From JAKFWF01 sp031429105 (GTDB lineage Bacteria > Pseudomonadota > Alphaproteobacteria > Rhizobiales > Hyphomicrobiaceae): 64,000 nucleotides of DNA. Shown one piece after another: positions 18,581 through 27,805 of this stretch (its first letter is position 1; each line of letters begins with the position of its first letter). Under the pieces are notes generated by a model. It had not been told where the DNA came from, searched no databases, and saw only the letters and a list, made by a program, of their open reading frames with translations. The position numbers and the translations under genes were made by a program. The DNA is taken from the NCBI GenBank assembly GCA_031429105.1, contig JANOYV010000079.1, positions 1-64,000 of the forward strand, read 5' to 3'.

Positions 18581-19045
18581 GCCACCGAGACGCTGAAGGC
18601 CATCGCTGGCGATCCGCGCCACCGCGGCGCTGAGACGGCCGCGACAATGGCGCTGCACGCCTGGGGGGCAGACACTTACATACCATCCGCGCCTGCACGT
18701 CATCGTGCCCGGCGACGGGCCTTCTCCAGACGGCAACTCCTGGATTGTGTGCCGCCCAGGTTTCTTCCTGCTCGTCCAAGGTGTGCAGCGCCTCTATCGC
18801 CGCCTGTTCCTCGCCAAGCTCGCCGTGGCGCACGCGAACAGCGTCTGCAGTTTTCCAACGCCCTGGCGCCGCTCACTGATGCACGCACCTTTGCACGTCA
18901 TCTCGCGTGCCCGTGCGCCGCGTCGACTGAATCGTGTACGCCAAAGAGCCGTTCGCTGGCCCCGAACACGTGCTGCGCTATCTCGCGCGTTACACGCACC
19001 GTATCGCCATCTCGAACCGCCGCATCGTCGCCCTGGACGAGAGCA
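18581..19045 (+). mobile_element. IS91-family transposase remnant
   Basis: Three frames together give a Y2-type IS91 transposase middle region: ATETLKAIAGDPRHRGAET, then (after an extra G in the G-run near 18663) RLHVIVPGDGPSPDG and VCRPGFFLLVQGVQRLYRRL, then SNALAPLTDARTFARHLA, then VYAKEPFAGPEHVLRYLARY and HRIAISNRRIVALDE. At least three frameshifts separate the pieces and both ends are missing, so it cannot move. It sits between the ADH remnant and a stress-type gene, consistent with rearrangement at the island edge. Confidence 0.75.
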
Positions 19046-19058
19046 AGTCACTCAAGGC

Positions 19059-19631
19059 TCAGGTGCGGTTCGATGTCTTCGTCATCTCCTTCTCCCACGT
19101 CCTTTTCGCTGCATCGGTTGCCGCTCGCAATGATGCACCTGCTGCATCTGAAGCCTTTGATAGTGCCTGTCTGGCGTCTTTCGCGGCCTTCCTCATGGCA
19201 GCAACATCTGATTTCACGACAATCTCGGCTGCGTCTTTCGTGCGGAGCGTCGCTTCCTTTGCTGACAGCACAGCCTGTCTGGCGGTCGCCTCAGCCTTGA
19301 GCATGTACTTGTCTGCCGTTGCAGCCAGCTGCTTGTTTGCGGCGATGATTCGTTCCTCGGCTGTGACGCTGGCCGCTTCGGCGGCGACCGCCATCTTGTG
19401 GGCTGCGTCCGTTGACGCCTGTGAACCATCGACAACGGCCTTTTGGGCGGCCTTAAGCGCCAATCGGGTCGCGTCGCGCGCTTCGCCAGCTGCGATCATA
19501 GCGTCGCGCCCAGCTTGTTTCATGGACGTCTTTGCCGCGTCCATGGTGCTCGGCGGTGCAAGCTGAGCAGTGGTCGGTGCAGCGATGGCGACTGTGAGTG
19601 CGGCTGCGAGCAGCCATGAGACGGGTTTCAT
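19059..19631 (-). CDS. Exported Ala-rich coiled-coil protein of unknown function
   Basis: A 190-residue protein with signal peptide MKPVSWLLAAALTVAIAAPT, cleaved near TAQ-L. The mature chain is Ala/Lys/Asp-rich with heptad-like spacing and almost no aromatic residues, predicting a long helical coiled coil. No family is recognised. It follows the gene at 19728-20141 on the same strand by 96 nt and is probably in its operon. Its C-terminus abuts the IS91 remnant and may have been trimmed. Confidence 0.6.
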   Translation of the reverse strand: MKPVSWLLAAALTVAIAAPTTAQLAPPSTMDAAKTSMKQAGRDAMIAAGEARDATRLALKAAQKAVVDGSQASTDAAHKMAVAAEAASVTAEERIIAANKQLAATADKYMLKAEATARQAVLSAKEATLRTKDAAEIVVKSDVAAMRKAAKDARQALSKASDAAGASLRAATDAAKRTWEKEMTKTSNRT

Positions 19632-19727
19632 TGATCGTTCTCCAAAGTAATTGACGATGTTGCGGTGACGCGCGTGCCACTGTGACGGAGCGCGCGCAGT
19701 TAGACGTGGCCGTCCGGGCGCCTGTGG

Positions 19728-20141
19728 CTAAGCGGCCTTGTTTGCTCTAGCGGACGCCGCCTCGGCATGTGCCAGTTTTGCGTCCAACGCGGCCCTTTCG
19801 GCTTGCTCGACACTGGCGATCGCTACCTGAGAGGCAGCCTCGGCATAGCGCGTGGCTCGATCGGCGCGCTCACTCAGGCGGCTGGCGTCGAACTTCGCTT
19901 TCCAGCCAATAACGGTCGCAATGGGGTCATCTGCCCACTTCATCACGTCCGCGCGTGCGGCTTCGAGTGAGGTTTTGGCGGCTTTTCCACGCTGTTCGAG
20001 CGCTGCAATCTGGCTGCGGACTTCCTTTTCTACATGCTCGTAATCGGTGGCACCCTTGGTATTGAGCGCTTCGATGCGGTTCTGCAGAACCTTCATGCTG
20101 CTGAGCAGGTGAACGTTGAACTTGGCGATTGCATCACTCAT
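19728..20141 (-). CDS. Cytoplasmic coiled-coil protein, unknown function
   Basis: A 137-residue protein without a signal peptide. The N-terminal half (MSDAIAKFNVHLLSSMKVLQ, then EALNTKGATDYEHVEKEV and IAALEQRGKAAKTSLEAAR) and the C-terminal Ala/Glu-rich part predict helical coiled coils around a short WADDPIATVIGWKAKFD hinge. I do not recognise a family. A TGAGTA-N2-TTCCGA element lies 95 nt upstream in the coding direction, placing it in the candidate regulon. Confidence 0.62.
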   Translation of the reverse strand: MSDAIAKFNVHLLSSMKVLQNRIEALNTKGATDYEHVEKEVRSQIAALEQRGKAAKTSLEAARADVMKWADDPIATVIGWKAKFDASRLSERADRATRYAEAASQVAIASVEQAERAALDAKLAHAEAASARANKAA

Positions 20142-20235
20142 GGCGAACTCCGATTGATTTCAATAGGCCAACAAACATCTTATTGGGGTTCATTGGTGAA
20201 TGCATGATCGCAAGCGGGCCGCTGCCGGGACAGGA

Positions 20236-20249
20236 TCGGAATGTACTCA
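20236..20249 (-). promoter_or_regulatory. Regulon element, TGAGTACATTCCGA
   Basis: Reads TGAGTACATTCCGA on the minus strand, 95 nt upstream of the 20141 start codon. The same sequence occurs at 48844-48857. Confidence 0.7.
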
Positions 20250-20272
20250 CAGGCAACCGTGGGAATTACGCA

Positions 20273-20286
20273 TGAGTAGTTTCCGA
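20273..20286 (+). promoter_or_regulatory. Regulon element, TGAGTAGTTTCCGA (orphan)
   Basis: A perfect match on the plus strand. It is the only copy without a recognised gene downstream in its own orientation; a former target may have been lost. Confidence 0.6.
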
Positions 20287-20497
20287 GGCTCCCCGAGATT
20301 GGTCGACCGAGGTTCTATGGCGTCTAGCAGAACACGAACGCGGCAACCGATGCCTCAGGATCTTCGTCGGTGGCATTCGGCTGCTGCCATGGCAATGCCT
20401 CACGCCACTGGTGCGGATGGGCTGGCGGAGGAATGGTAGGTTTCTTTGTCATAGGGCTTCGGCTCATGGCTGGAAGTGCAGAACGGGAGCTGCACAC

Positions 20498-23161
20498 TCA
20501 ATCCAATCCATATTTTCGGCTGAACCACCTCTTCATGAGATGAGCCAGAACGCCATAGCCGAGAAGGATGAAACAGAGGAGGGCCCAGTAAGCCGGCGGG
20601 AGCGGAACGAACCCCAGCGATCCCCCGAGCCATGTGAACGGCAGAATGATGCCGACTGCAGCGATGATCAGGCTCGTCGCAATGACCGCCGTACTTGCCC
20701 GGCTTTCCAGGAAGGGCACCTTGGACGTACGGATGATGTGAATTATAAGAGTTTGGGTCAGCAAACTCTCGACAAACCATCCGGTCTGGAACAAGGCCGG
20801 GTTGTCCCATGCGTGAAACACGCTCAACAAGACGAAAAACATCACATAGTCGAAGATTGAACTGATCGGACCGATGAACAGCACGAACTTGGTTAGATTG
20901 CCGATGTCCCATCGCCGGGGCTTGGCCAAATACTCGTCGTCGACGTTGTCGGTCGGTATCGTCGTCTGCGAGAAATCGTAGAGTAGATTGTTGGTCAGCA
21001 CCTGGATCGGCGCCATCGGCAGGAACGGCAGGAAAATGCTGGCGCCAATGACGCTGAACATGTTGCCAAAAGCCGAGCTCGCGCCCATCTTGATGTACTT
21101 GGTGATGTTGCCGAAGACCTTACGCCCCTCCAGCACGCCGTCACCGAGCACCGCCAAACTCTTTTCGAGCAGGATGATGTCGGCGGCTTCCTTGGCGATG
21201 TCGACAGCGGTATCGACGGAAATGCCGACGTCCGCAGCCTTGAGAGCGGGTCCGTCGTTGATGCCATCTCCGAGGAAGCCGACGACGTGGCCCTTGCGCT
21301 GCAGTGCGTTGATGATGGCCGCCTTCTGGGACGGCGAGACCTTGGCGAATACGGTTGTGATTTCGGCAAGCAAAGCCAGCTCATCAGGCTGCATCTTCTC
21401 GATCTCGTGGCCGAGAACGATGCGTTCGACGGGAAGTCCGACGTCGCCGCAAATCTTGCGGGAGACGATGTCATTATCGCCCGTCAGGACTTTCACCTGG
21501 ATGCCCCTCTCTTTTAGGGTCGCAATGGCTGGAGCAGCCGACTCCTTGGGAGGATCGAGAAACGCGACATAGCCGAGCAATGTGAGGTTGGCCTCGTCTA
21601 CGATCGTATACGTGGCCTGTGTCGGCGGCATCTCTTTGAAGGCGACAGCAATGACCCGAAAGCCGTCGGCGTTAAGCCTTGCCGTGGTTGCCTTGGCCTC
21701 AGCGAGATGGCTCGCATCGAGAACTCCATCACTGCTGTCCCGGGCGTACCGCGTGCATGTCGCAAAGACCTCCTCGACGGCGCCCTTGCAGATGAGGATG
21801 TGAGCCTTGTCGCCGCGCTCAAGAACAACCGACATGCGACGGCGTTCGAAATCGAAGGGTATTTCGTCGATCTTGCGGAAATGCTCTTCGGCCTTCAGTT
21901 TTTCGTGAAGCTCGACGTGCTTCAGCACGGCAACGTCGAGCAAATTCTTTAAGCCGGATTGATGGAAGCTATTTAGATAGGCGTATTCCAAAACACGGTT
22001 GGACTCCTGACCGCCGATATCGAGATGACGTTTCAGGATGATCTGATCTTGAGTCAGTGTACCCGTCTTGTCCGTGCACAAAATGTCCATGGCGCCGAAA
22101 TTCTGAATCGCATTGAGCCGCTTGACGACGACCCTCTTCTTCGACATTGCCATGGCGCCCTTCGCCAGATTGACCGTCACGATCATTGGCAGCATCTCGG
22201 GAGTGAGCCCCACAGCTACAGCGACCGCGAACAGCAGCGCCTCGAACCAATTACCCTTGCTCAGGCCATTGAGCAGAAACACGAGAGGGACCATGACTAG
22301 GATGAGTCCGAGCATCATCCAGGTCACTCGCGTGATGCCTTTGTCGAAGCTTGTCAGGATACGCTGCTCGGCGATCGTGCCCGCTACCTGCCCAAAGGCC
22401 GTCCGGGCGCCGGTGAGCACGACAACACCGCAACCGACACCGCTGACGACGGCGCTGCCCATGAAGCAGATGTTCGGGAGATCGAAGGGCGTATCGGCGC
22501 CGCCGGCATGTGCCTCGGCATGCTTTTCGAGCGGCATGCCTTCGCCGGTCAAGGCAGATTGGTTGACGAACAGATCCTTGGCAGAGATCAATCTCAGATC
22601 GGCGGGTATCATGTCGCCAGCCGACAGCAGGACGATGTCGCCAGGGACGACCTGCCCGATCGGCACGTCCGCGTGGCCTCCCGCCGGACCGCTATCCTTT
22701 CGACGAACAGTCGCCTTGTTCTGTACCAACTGCCGCAGCTGGTCGGCGGCCTTGTTTGAGCGATGCTCCTGAAAAAAGCCGAGTGAGACGCTGAGAAGCA
22801 CCATCAAAGCAATGACGATCGCTGCACGCTGGTCGCTCAGGAAATAGGACACGGCCGCGAGCATCAGCAGGAGGCCATTCAGCGGGTTGATCGAGCGAGT
22901 AACGATCTCCCATGGAATTGTATGGCGAGCCTCGTGAGCGACCTCGTTTGGTCCAACTGACCGCAGCCGCGACTGAACTTCCGTGACAGTTAACCCGTTT
23001 GCCGAACTTTCCAGACGATGCAGCGCGTCAGCCGTAGTACCGCCTGCAACGTCGGCCAAGACGACGACGTTATCGACCGATCCCATTACAGGTTTCGACG
23101 AAATCCGGCCGAAGCGGCCTAATACGGCGCTAATAATGCGCGTCGGTGCATTCGAATCCAT
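20498..23161 (-). CDS. mgtA: Magnesium-translocating P-type ATPase
   Basis: An 887-residue P-type IIIB ATPase that imports Mg2+ across the inner membrane. Order of features: N-terminal cytoplasmic segment, membrane pair near 84-135, actuator loop with TGEG at 205-208 (usually TGES; the catalytic Glu is kept), membrane pair near 283-330 containing GLTPEMLP, phosphorylation motif DKTGTLT with Asp364, the hinge GDGINDGPAL near 660, then the C-terminal membrane bundle. Length is normal. No leader riboswitch is evident upstream. It is in the same direction as the VIT remnant and small gene before it. Confidence 0.93.
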   Translation of the reverse strand: MDSNAPTRIISAVLGRFGRISSKPVMGSVDNVVVLADVAGGTTADALHRLESSANGLTVTEVQSRLRSVGPNEVAHEARHTIPWEIVTRSINPLNGLLLMLAAVSYFLSDQRAAIVIALMVLLSVSLGFFQEHRSNKAADQLRQLVQNKATVRRKDSGPAGGHADVPIGQVVPGDIVLLSAGDMIPADLRLISAKDLFVNQSALTGEGMPLEKHAEAHAGGADTPFDLPNICFMGSAVVSGVGCGVVVLTGARTAFGQVAGTIAEQRILTSFDKGITRVTWMMLGLILVMVPLVFLLNGLSKGNWFEALLFAVAVAVGLTPEMLPMIVTVNLAKGAMAMSKKRVVVKRLNAIQNFGAMDILCTDKTGTLTQDQIILKRHLDIGGQESNRVLEYAYLNSFHQSGLKNLLDVAVLKHVELHEKLKAEEHFRKIDEIPFDFERRRMSVVLERGDKAHILICKGAVEEVFATCTRYARDSSDGVLDASHLAEAKATTARLNADGFRVIAVAFKEMPPTQATYTIVDEANLTLLGYVAFLDPPKESAAPAIATLKERGIQVKVLTGDNDIVSRKICGDVGLPVERIVLGHEIEKMQPDELALLAEITTVFAKVSPSQKAAIINALQRKGHVVGFLGDGINDGPALKAADVGISVDTAVDIAKEAADIILLEKSLAVLGDGVLEGRKVFGNITKYIKMGASSAFGNMFSVIGASIFLPFLPMAPIQVLTNNLLYDFSQTTIPTDNVDDEYLAKPRRWDIGNLTKFVLFIGPISSIFDYVMFFVLLSVFHAWDNPALFQTGWFVESLLTQTLIIHIIRTSKVPFLESRASTAVIATSLIIAAVGIILPFTWLGGSLGFVPLPPAYWALLCFILLGYGVLAHLMKRWFSRKYGLD

Positions 23162-23239
23162 ATTGTGCCCTTTTCGTCCCCGAATGCGGGTTCAACTCCA
23201 TGGGATGAAGGACACGGCGAAATCACACTTATCGCGCAG

Positions 23240-23760
23240 TGGTTCACCCAACAACGACGCGAGGCAGAAAGCGGCAGCAAGTCCGCCGACCAGGCAAGAT
23301 GAGGTGCAGGCGCCGCACTGACAGAGCTCGCGCAGCGCTTGGACGCTGGGGACCAAACTCGAACCGCATCATGAAATCCACCCAGTACTCGATCGCTCGC
23401 AATTGGATCCACCACAAGCCGCGGCCCTTCGCCATCAAGGTCGAAGCCCTTGATGATCGTCTCGGCATCTCGGACTTCAAGATCGCGAAGGCTATTCAGT
23501 TCTCCAAATTCGCTCCGCTCCTCGGTTTGATGGTGCTCTTGATCCGACGTAGCGGGATAGCTGCCGAAGCCCTTTGCGTTTGCGGCAGCCACGATTGCAG
23601 CAGAGCCAACAGTCACAATGACATTCGTCGAGCTCGCAACCGGCGAAAGTTCAGATCCAAGCGCAAATAGCACAGTCAAACCGATCGCCATTCCGATCAC
23701 GACGTCGCGGACCAACGCCGAACCTTTAAAGTGCTGCGCAAAGTGCGGCCCTGTCGGCAT
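23240..23760 (-). pseudogene. Broken VIT/CCC1-family transporter (copy 1)
   Basis: The minus strand starts MPTGPHFAQHFKGSALVRDV, then VIGMAIGLTVLFALG where the family has a GMSDGLTVPFAL-like motif, then SDQEHHQTEERSEFGEL and EVRDAETIIKGFDLDGEG. After DPIASDRV the match jumps to another frame (IEYWVDFMMRFEFGPQRP) and is then lost. VIT/CCC1 proteins export Fe2+ or Mn2+. Several conserved residues are already changed, so it is a decayed copy. Two more broken copies lie at 32034-32800 and 46455-46910. Confidence 0.75.
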
Positions 23761-23779
23761 GATTGCTCCACTCCGCGAC

Positions 23780-24040
23780 TCAACGCTTCAATTGCGCGAG
23801 GACCTTGGCCCAAGTCTCCGGATGGATAGCTGCGCGTGGAAGTATCTGCCCCATAGCAAGTTTGCTCGCTGCGTTCGCCCGATGTATTCCCCGATCAAGA
23901 TGCTCCAGGTCCAGGTATTCCGACCCGACGGTCAATCCCACAGCCGTCTCGGCGGTGCTGACCTTGGCGATTTCGTCGTCCGAAAGGAGCTCCAAAATTG
24001 CCTCGCGTGTGACATGCTCGGCGCGATCTGATTGAGACAT
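23780..24040 (-). CDS. Small conserved hypothetical protein
   Basis: An 86-residue protein from the ATG at 24040, preceded by AAGGA at suitable spacing. It reads MSQSDRAEHVTREAILELLS, then DDEIAKVSTAETAVGLTVG and YLDLEHLDRGI. Charged and helical, with no membrane segment. I recall similar short proteins in stress clusters of Hyphomicrobiales but know no function. It ends 19 nt before the start of the broken VIT gene, so the two were probably co-transcribed. Confidence 0.55.
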   Translation of the reverse strand: MSQSDRAEHVTREAILELLSDDEIAKVSTAETAVGLTVGSEYLDLEHLDRGIHRANAASKLAMGQILPRAAIHPETWAKVLAQLKR

Positions 24041-24373
24041 GACGACTATCCTTGTTTTCAATTGTTGATGTACCCGGGTTACGCTCTCGCCATTTGGTTC
24101 GCTGTACTCGCCGCTCCATTTGCCCGTAGGCGGCGCCAAGCATGAACCGAAGCTGAAGTTCCATTGTTGTAGGGCAGCCTCCCAGCGGTAGCCTTACTTC
24201 ACGTCACAGTCTGCTCGTGAGAACGAGGACGCGGAGGGCGAGTTGGTGCAGGCGACGATGCCAATGTCGCCATCCGTGGCCATAGCCTTCCAAACGTCCG
24301 CTCAAGCCGCAGGGCAAAAGACGTCCTCATCCGGAGGCGTACGCAGAATATGAGCTATCGACGGGATCATTGC

Positions 24374-24765
24374 CTAGCATCGGGATATACCTACGTGCCC
24401 GAACCGGTCTTTGGAAGGTGACCACCCGTTCACGACCACAAGTTTGTTAAGTGACGCGCGAGTACCTCTCGTCCTTTCACTGGTTCTATCGGTTATCTCT
24501 ACGCTCGATGCTGCGGGGGTAAGCTTCCCTTGGTTTTGCGTTCGGCGACCAACGGAAGGCATGTTCCAACTCGGGGGATGCTCGTGTGCGCCGATGACCC
24601 GCTGGGCGTGCTTGATGGGGCACCAGTGTTGCTCGGTCCGCGCCGCGACTTCCCTGATGAAGCCAATCGCACCATTGGCGTATGAGCAGTAGCCGCAATT
24701 CAACTTCTCCAGCGCGTTGAGATAGGCCAGATGATGCCGGTCGAACATGAAGTAGTCCCAGCGGC
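24374..24765 (-). pseudogene. Fragment of a conserved CGYC-containing hypothetical protein
   Basis: In one minus frame the segment RRWDYFMFDRHHLAYLNALE, then KLNCGYCSYANGAIGFIREV and ARTEQHWCPIKHA, is clearly protein-like and matches a conserved hypothetical family I have seen but cannot name. Upstream it runs directly into acetate kinase sequence in another frame. After HAQRVIG the match is lost. It is the surviving middle of a gene joined by deletion to ackA. Confidence 0.5.
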
Positions 24766-24769
24766 GCGC

Positions 24770-25141
24770 ACGCTCGATAGGCGCAATTCAGCGAGTAATT
24801 CCGGCGTGGCACGACCTGTGTCCCACGGCTTTGACGGAGGCAAATGCCGTTTGCGTTGCGAGCCACTCAAGGAGTAACCCGACGGCCACTCGGCGATCGG
24901 CCGAACCGGTTGCAGGGCTAATCTGCGTTTGCCCGGATTCATTCGTCGAAGTCAAAGTTGTACCGCTGAGTCCGACGCGATCTATTTTGCCAACCAGCAG
25001 CCGCCTCAGCGGCTCGACGCCGCAATACAGCGCGAACCGTATGCTCGATGAACCGCCGTTGATCGCCAGAAAGCTGCCGAGGTCGCGTGGCGTCTTGACC
25101 TGTCCCGCATGTGTGGGCAACGCCATCGACATGCTGAGCAT
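24770..25141 (-). pseudogene. ackA: Acetate kinase remnant (N-terminal third)
   Basis: From the ATG at 25141 the frame gives SFLAINGGSSSIRFALY, the phosphate-binding start of acetate kinase, then GKIDRVGLSGTTLT and ASVKAVGHR. It then shifts (ending HAGITR-stop), while TPELLAELR, the next conserved block, is in another frame. The catalytic middle and C-terminal domains are missing. Acetate kinase makes ATP from acetyl phosphate; here the function is lost. Usual partners such as phosphotransacetylase or phosphoketolase are not found nearby. Confidence 0.75.
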
Positions 25142-25343
25142 CTCAACAGACGGACAATGGCTCGCCTGTAACCCTTCCGGATTGGATCATAGCCGCTGGC
25201 CGTGCACGTCCGGGAGCTTCGAAAACTACTCGATCGATAACAGTTGCGGCGGCACGAAGAGCGGTCGTCGGTGACGGAATTGGCAGACCTGCGGCGAATT
25301 ACCCACCGGCCCTTCAACAGGACCGATGGGAACGGTTGGGCAG
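25142..25343. other. Spacer between BON gene and ackA remnant
   Basis: About 200 nt. One minus frame (TTALRAAATVIDRVVFEAPG) is weakly protein-like but I could not match it to a family. Nothing else is seen. Confidence 0.3.
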
Positions 25344-25994
25344 TTAGACAACAGCAATATCGTTCTCGACGGCCGTCGCTCCGGGAGCTGCCCATGCGGT
25401 CGTCGCGGCGAGTTGGCGATCGTACCAGGAGTTGACGGTGCCGGTCAGGATCACCTTGCCGCCCTGTGCGCTGACGTTGACCGTCTTCGGGTCGAAAAAC
25501 CAGGAGCGGTGCAGAGCACGTGAGATATCATCGCTGATATTGGCCGCATTGACCCGCGGTTGGATAGAGACGTTGTTTGATACACCAACAACGCCAGACA
25601 ACCACTGCACGTCCTGTCCAGCGGCCTCTTGCTGATAGTGCCACTCGACCTGACCGGTGAGCGTGACCCACCCCTTCTCGACTTTCACCTTGACCGCGTC
25701 CTTGGGAACAGCGGAGTTCCACTCGAGACGTTTGAGTGCTGCTGCAGCGATGTCGTCGTCGGCACGCCTGAAGCTCGACGGAAGTCGGACTTCAAGCTCT
25801 TCGGCGACTGCTTTCACACCCTTGACGCGGCCGGCTGCAGCTTCTGCAGCATTCTTCTCCATATAGTTTTCGACATGACCGGTCAGCGCGACTACTCCAT
25901 TTTTGGCAGTGACGCCGATATGTGCTGCGGTAACCTTCGGCTCCCACCCCAATTCGGCGAGAACATCCTTTTGCAGTTGGCGATCGTCAGTCAT
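25344..25994 (-). CDS. Triple BON-domain protein (copy 1)
   Basis: A 216-residue protein with three BON domains (about 3-72, 77-146 and 147-216), each with the GxVxLTGxV turn: GVVALTGHVENY, GWVTLTGQVEWHY and GKVILTGTVNSWYDR. BON domains occur in OsmY and related osmotic-stress proteins and are thought to bind phospholipid. There is no signal peptide (MTDDRQLQKDVLAELGWEP), unlike periplasmic OsmY. Two paralogues are at 39266-39892 and 44330-44977. It follows the 26158-26751 gene in the same direction. Confidence 0.88.
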   Translation of the reverse strand: MTDDRQLQKDVLAELGWEPKVTAAHIGVTAKNGVVALTGHVENYMEKNAAEAAAGRVKGVKAVAEELEVRLPSSFRRADDDIAAAALKRLEWNSAVPKDAVKVKVEKGWVTLTGQVEWHYQQEAAGQDVQWLSGVVGVSNNVSIQPRVNAANISDDISRALHRSWFFDPKTVNVSAQGGKVILTGTVNSWYDRQLAATTAWAAPGATAVENDIAVV

Positions 25995-26157
25995 GACTGT
26001 ACTCCTGGGTTACGTTGGGGAAAGGCGTAGTCGTCTTCGAGCGAAGCGCTCGAAGCTTGTGCCCAAAGCCAAGGCTTCGGTGTTCACCGATTGAGACCGG
26101 CGGCGCCGCAAGGTCGACTTCCGGTTTTAATCAAACAACCACAGTGCATTCCGACTG

Positions 26158-26751
26158 CTAACCAGCAAGACTGCCGCCAGAAGCAGCTGCGCTGCTGTTT
26201 GCAAATGCGGGTTGGCTAACAAGTTCCGGCACATTCACGCCGCCGTGCATGTCGACGCGGGACGCATTGGCAGTGCCTAGGATAGCCTTCGCTCGGGCCA
26301 TGTCCGCGGGGGCACCGTGGGCCATAACCAGGAAGTTATCGGCCTTCACTGCGGCCTCGTAGTCGATGACACTGTCCTTGGGGATGCCGATGCTATAGAG
26401 CGCCGCACCCAGAGCACTCAGACCGCCAAAGACCACCACGCCCTCAACTGCAGAAATGACAGCGGCAGCGAGATAGCCCAAAACAATGACCGGGCCGACG
26501 ACTGGCGTCGTGATGAAGACGCCACTGAAGAACAGGCCCCAGAACCCTCCCCAGAACGCACCGCGTGTGCCCCAGAACTTAATCCGGTCCCCAGTGTTGT
26601 AAAAGCCAACAACCTTTTCCTCTGTATGGAAACCTCGACCAACCACACTCAGCGCTTTCATGTCAAAACCCGCCTGAGCGAGTTTTTTGACGGCTGTCTC
26701 GGCGGCATTGTGGTCCGCAAAGACTGCAACAGTAGCGTCGTCTTTTTCCAT
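26158..26751 (-). CDS. General-stress-type membrane protein (copy 1)
   Basis: A 197-residue protein from the ATG at 26751 (MEKDDATVAVFADHNAAETA). The N-terminal domain resembles the general stress protein 17M/YflT fold (AVKKLAQAGFDMKALSVVGRG). A GDRIKFWGTRGAFWGGFWG segment leads into two hydrophobic stretches (PVVGPVIVLGYLAAAVISAV and VVVFGGLSALGAALYSIGIP). The C-terminus returns to a soluble fold (VIDYEAAVKADNFLVMAHG). The paralogue at 49219-49746 is collinear. A regulon element is 107 nt upstream. Function is unknown. Confidence 0.82.
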   Translation of the reverse strand: MEKDDATVAVFADHNAAETAVKKLAQAGFDMKALSVVGRGFHTEEKVVGFYNTGDRIKFWGTRGAFWGGFWGLFFSGVFITTPVVGPVIVLGYLAAAVISAVEGVVVFGGLSALGAALYSIGIPKDSVIDYEAAVKADNFLVMAHGAPADMARAKAILGTANASRVDMHGGVNVPELVSQPAFANSSAAASGGSLAG

Positions 26752-27258
26752 TCGATCCTCCTTCAGGACGCGGCAGGACAACGCTTAATGGATGACGTTG
26801 GCAAAGCGCTTGTCGGCCTGCGACACATAAAGGAGAAGTAGCTCGGTCAGCGATAGGGTCGGAAAGTACTCAAATATTCCGAGCCTCGGCAACTGAGGGT
26901 GATCTTTGGGCACACTGATTTGGATCAGAGCAAGGATCGCATTGGAAGCATCGCTCGGGTCGACATCGAAGCCCCGACAGCTTGTCTCCCGTACATCGCG
27001 CAGGCTCTGGCACTGCATTGCAGCGCGCTCATCGTGCCCGACCTGAGCCTTGGCCATCCTGCCGACCGGTATGTGCTCGAAATGAACTTCCGCCAAAACC
27101 GAACCAACTGAAAGCGTGCGGGTCATGCCAAAAAAACCACAGACTGCGGACGCGCTCGATGATCGGCTAATCAGCGTAGAGAAGCATTTTTAGTTCCGAC
27201 CAGAAACGCCGACTGGATTAACCGAAACAAGGCAACATGAACTCGGCACAAGCCATCA
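26752..27258. other. Regulatory/unassigned region upstream of the stress membrane protein
   Basis: About 500 nt. Contains the 14-bp element at 26859-26872. A 113-codon minus frame (26785-27126) covers the element and matches no family I know, so I do not call it a gene. A plus frame at 26899-27111 is equally unconvincing. Confidence 0.4.
26859..26872 (-). promoter_or_regulatory. Regulon element, TGAGTACTTTCCGA
   Basis: On the minus strand, 107 nt upstream of the 26751 start codon. An additional TTCCGA occurs 4 nt to its right on the plus strand, making a partial inverted repeat. Confidence 0.7.
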
Positions 27259-27717
27259 TCACAGCGCAACCGAATCTCTATTCTTGCACGATTCACCAAA
27301 GAGAGAGAGACCCTCTTCGAGGTAGTCCGACAGGAGTGGAATGCCCATCAAGTACGCTGCTGTGCGATTGTTTGCTGCGTCCTTAGCCGCGGAGCGCAAA
27401 GCTGGCCAATCGCTCAAATCGCCATCACCGCGGCCGAGCCACGCAAGCGCGACAAGTTCGATTTTCTCGTCGACATTTAGATCACGGATAAAACTGACCA
27501 GCTCTTGCTCAACGGGGTCTGTCCCAACGTCCTCCAGAATGTCGATGTTTCCGTCGTCCGTTGCGTTGGAGCCCGAATCGGGATCCGTGGCTTCGACCTT
27601 CGCATCGAATTGGCGGGCCTTGGTGAGGATGAAGCAGACTTTATCAACGTCCATTTCAAGGATAGGATCACTGCTTTCTGTCTGATCAATCTCTGACGGT
27701 GTTTTCACTATTGTCAT
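27259..27717 (-). CDS. DUF3775 domain protein
   Basis: A 152-residue acidic protein from the ATG at 27717. Family blocks are clear: DVDKVCFILTKARQFDAKVE, then DPDSGSNATDDG, LNVDEKIELVALAWLGRGDG, and YLMGIPLLSDYLEEGLSLFG near the end. DUF3775 proteins are common in alphaproteobacteria and have no known activity. It is 88 nt downstream of the CDF transporter gene on the same strand and is probably the last gene of that unit. Confidence 0.82.
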   Translation of the reverse strand: MTIVKTPSEIDQTESSDPILEMDVDKVCFILTKARQFDAKVEATDPDSGSNATDDGNIDILEDVGTDPVEQELVSFIRDLNVDEKIELVALAWLGRGDGDLSDWPALRSAAKDAANNRTAAYLMGIPLLSDYLEEGLSLFGESCKNRDSVAL

Positions 27718-27805
27718 TGAAGCCTCTCTAGAGTTTGCAGCAGGGATTGTGGCTACCCAAGCGGAAGGTCGGCTACTCATTCGGTGCGAAGTGCAGTCAA
27801 CCTCG

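Larger units (their letters stand above)
20142..20497. other. Intergenic region with two divergent regulatory elements
   Basis: The 356 nt between the 19728-20141 gene and the mgtA stop hold two copies of the 14-bp element, back to back with 23 nt between them (20236-20249 and 20273-20286). No convincing coding sequence lies to the right of the second copy before the mgtA end. Confidence 0.6.

Noticed and set aside
20288..20439. Short plus-strand frame right of the orphan element (MASSRTRTRQPMPQD...)
   Set aside because: About 40 codons, low complexity, no ribosome site; not enough to call a gene.
26785..27126. 113-codon minus-strand frame
   Set aside because: No recognisable family, and it spans the 14-bp regulatory element. 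More likely a regulatory region.
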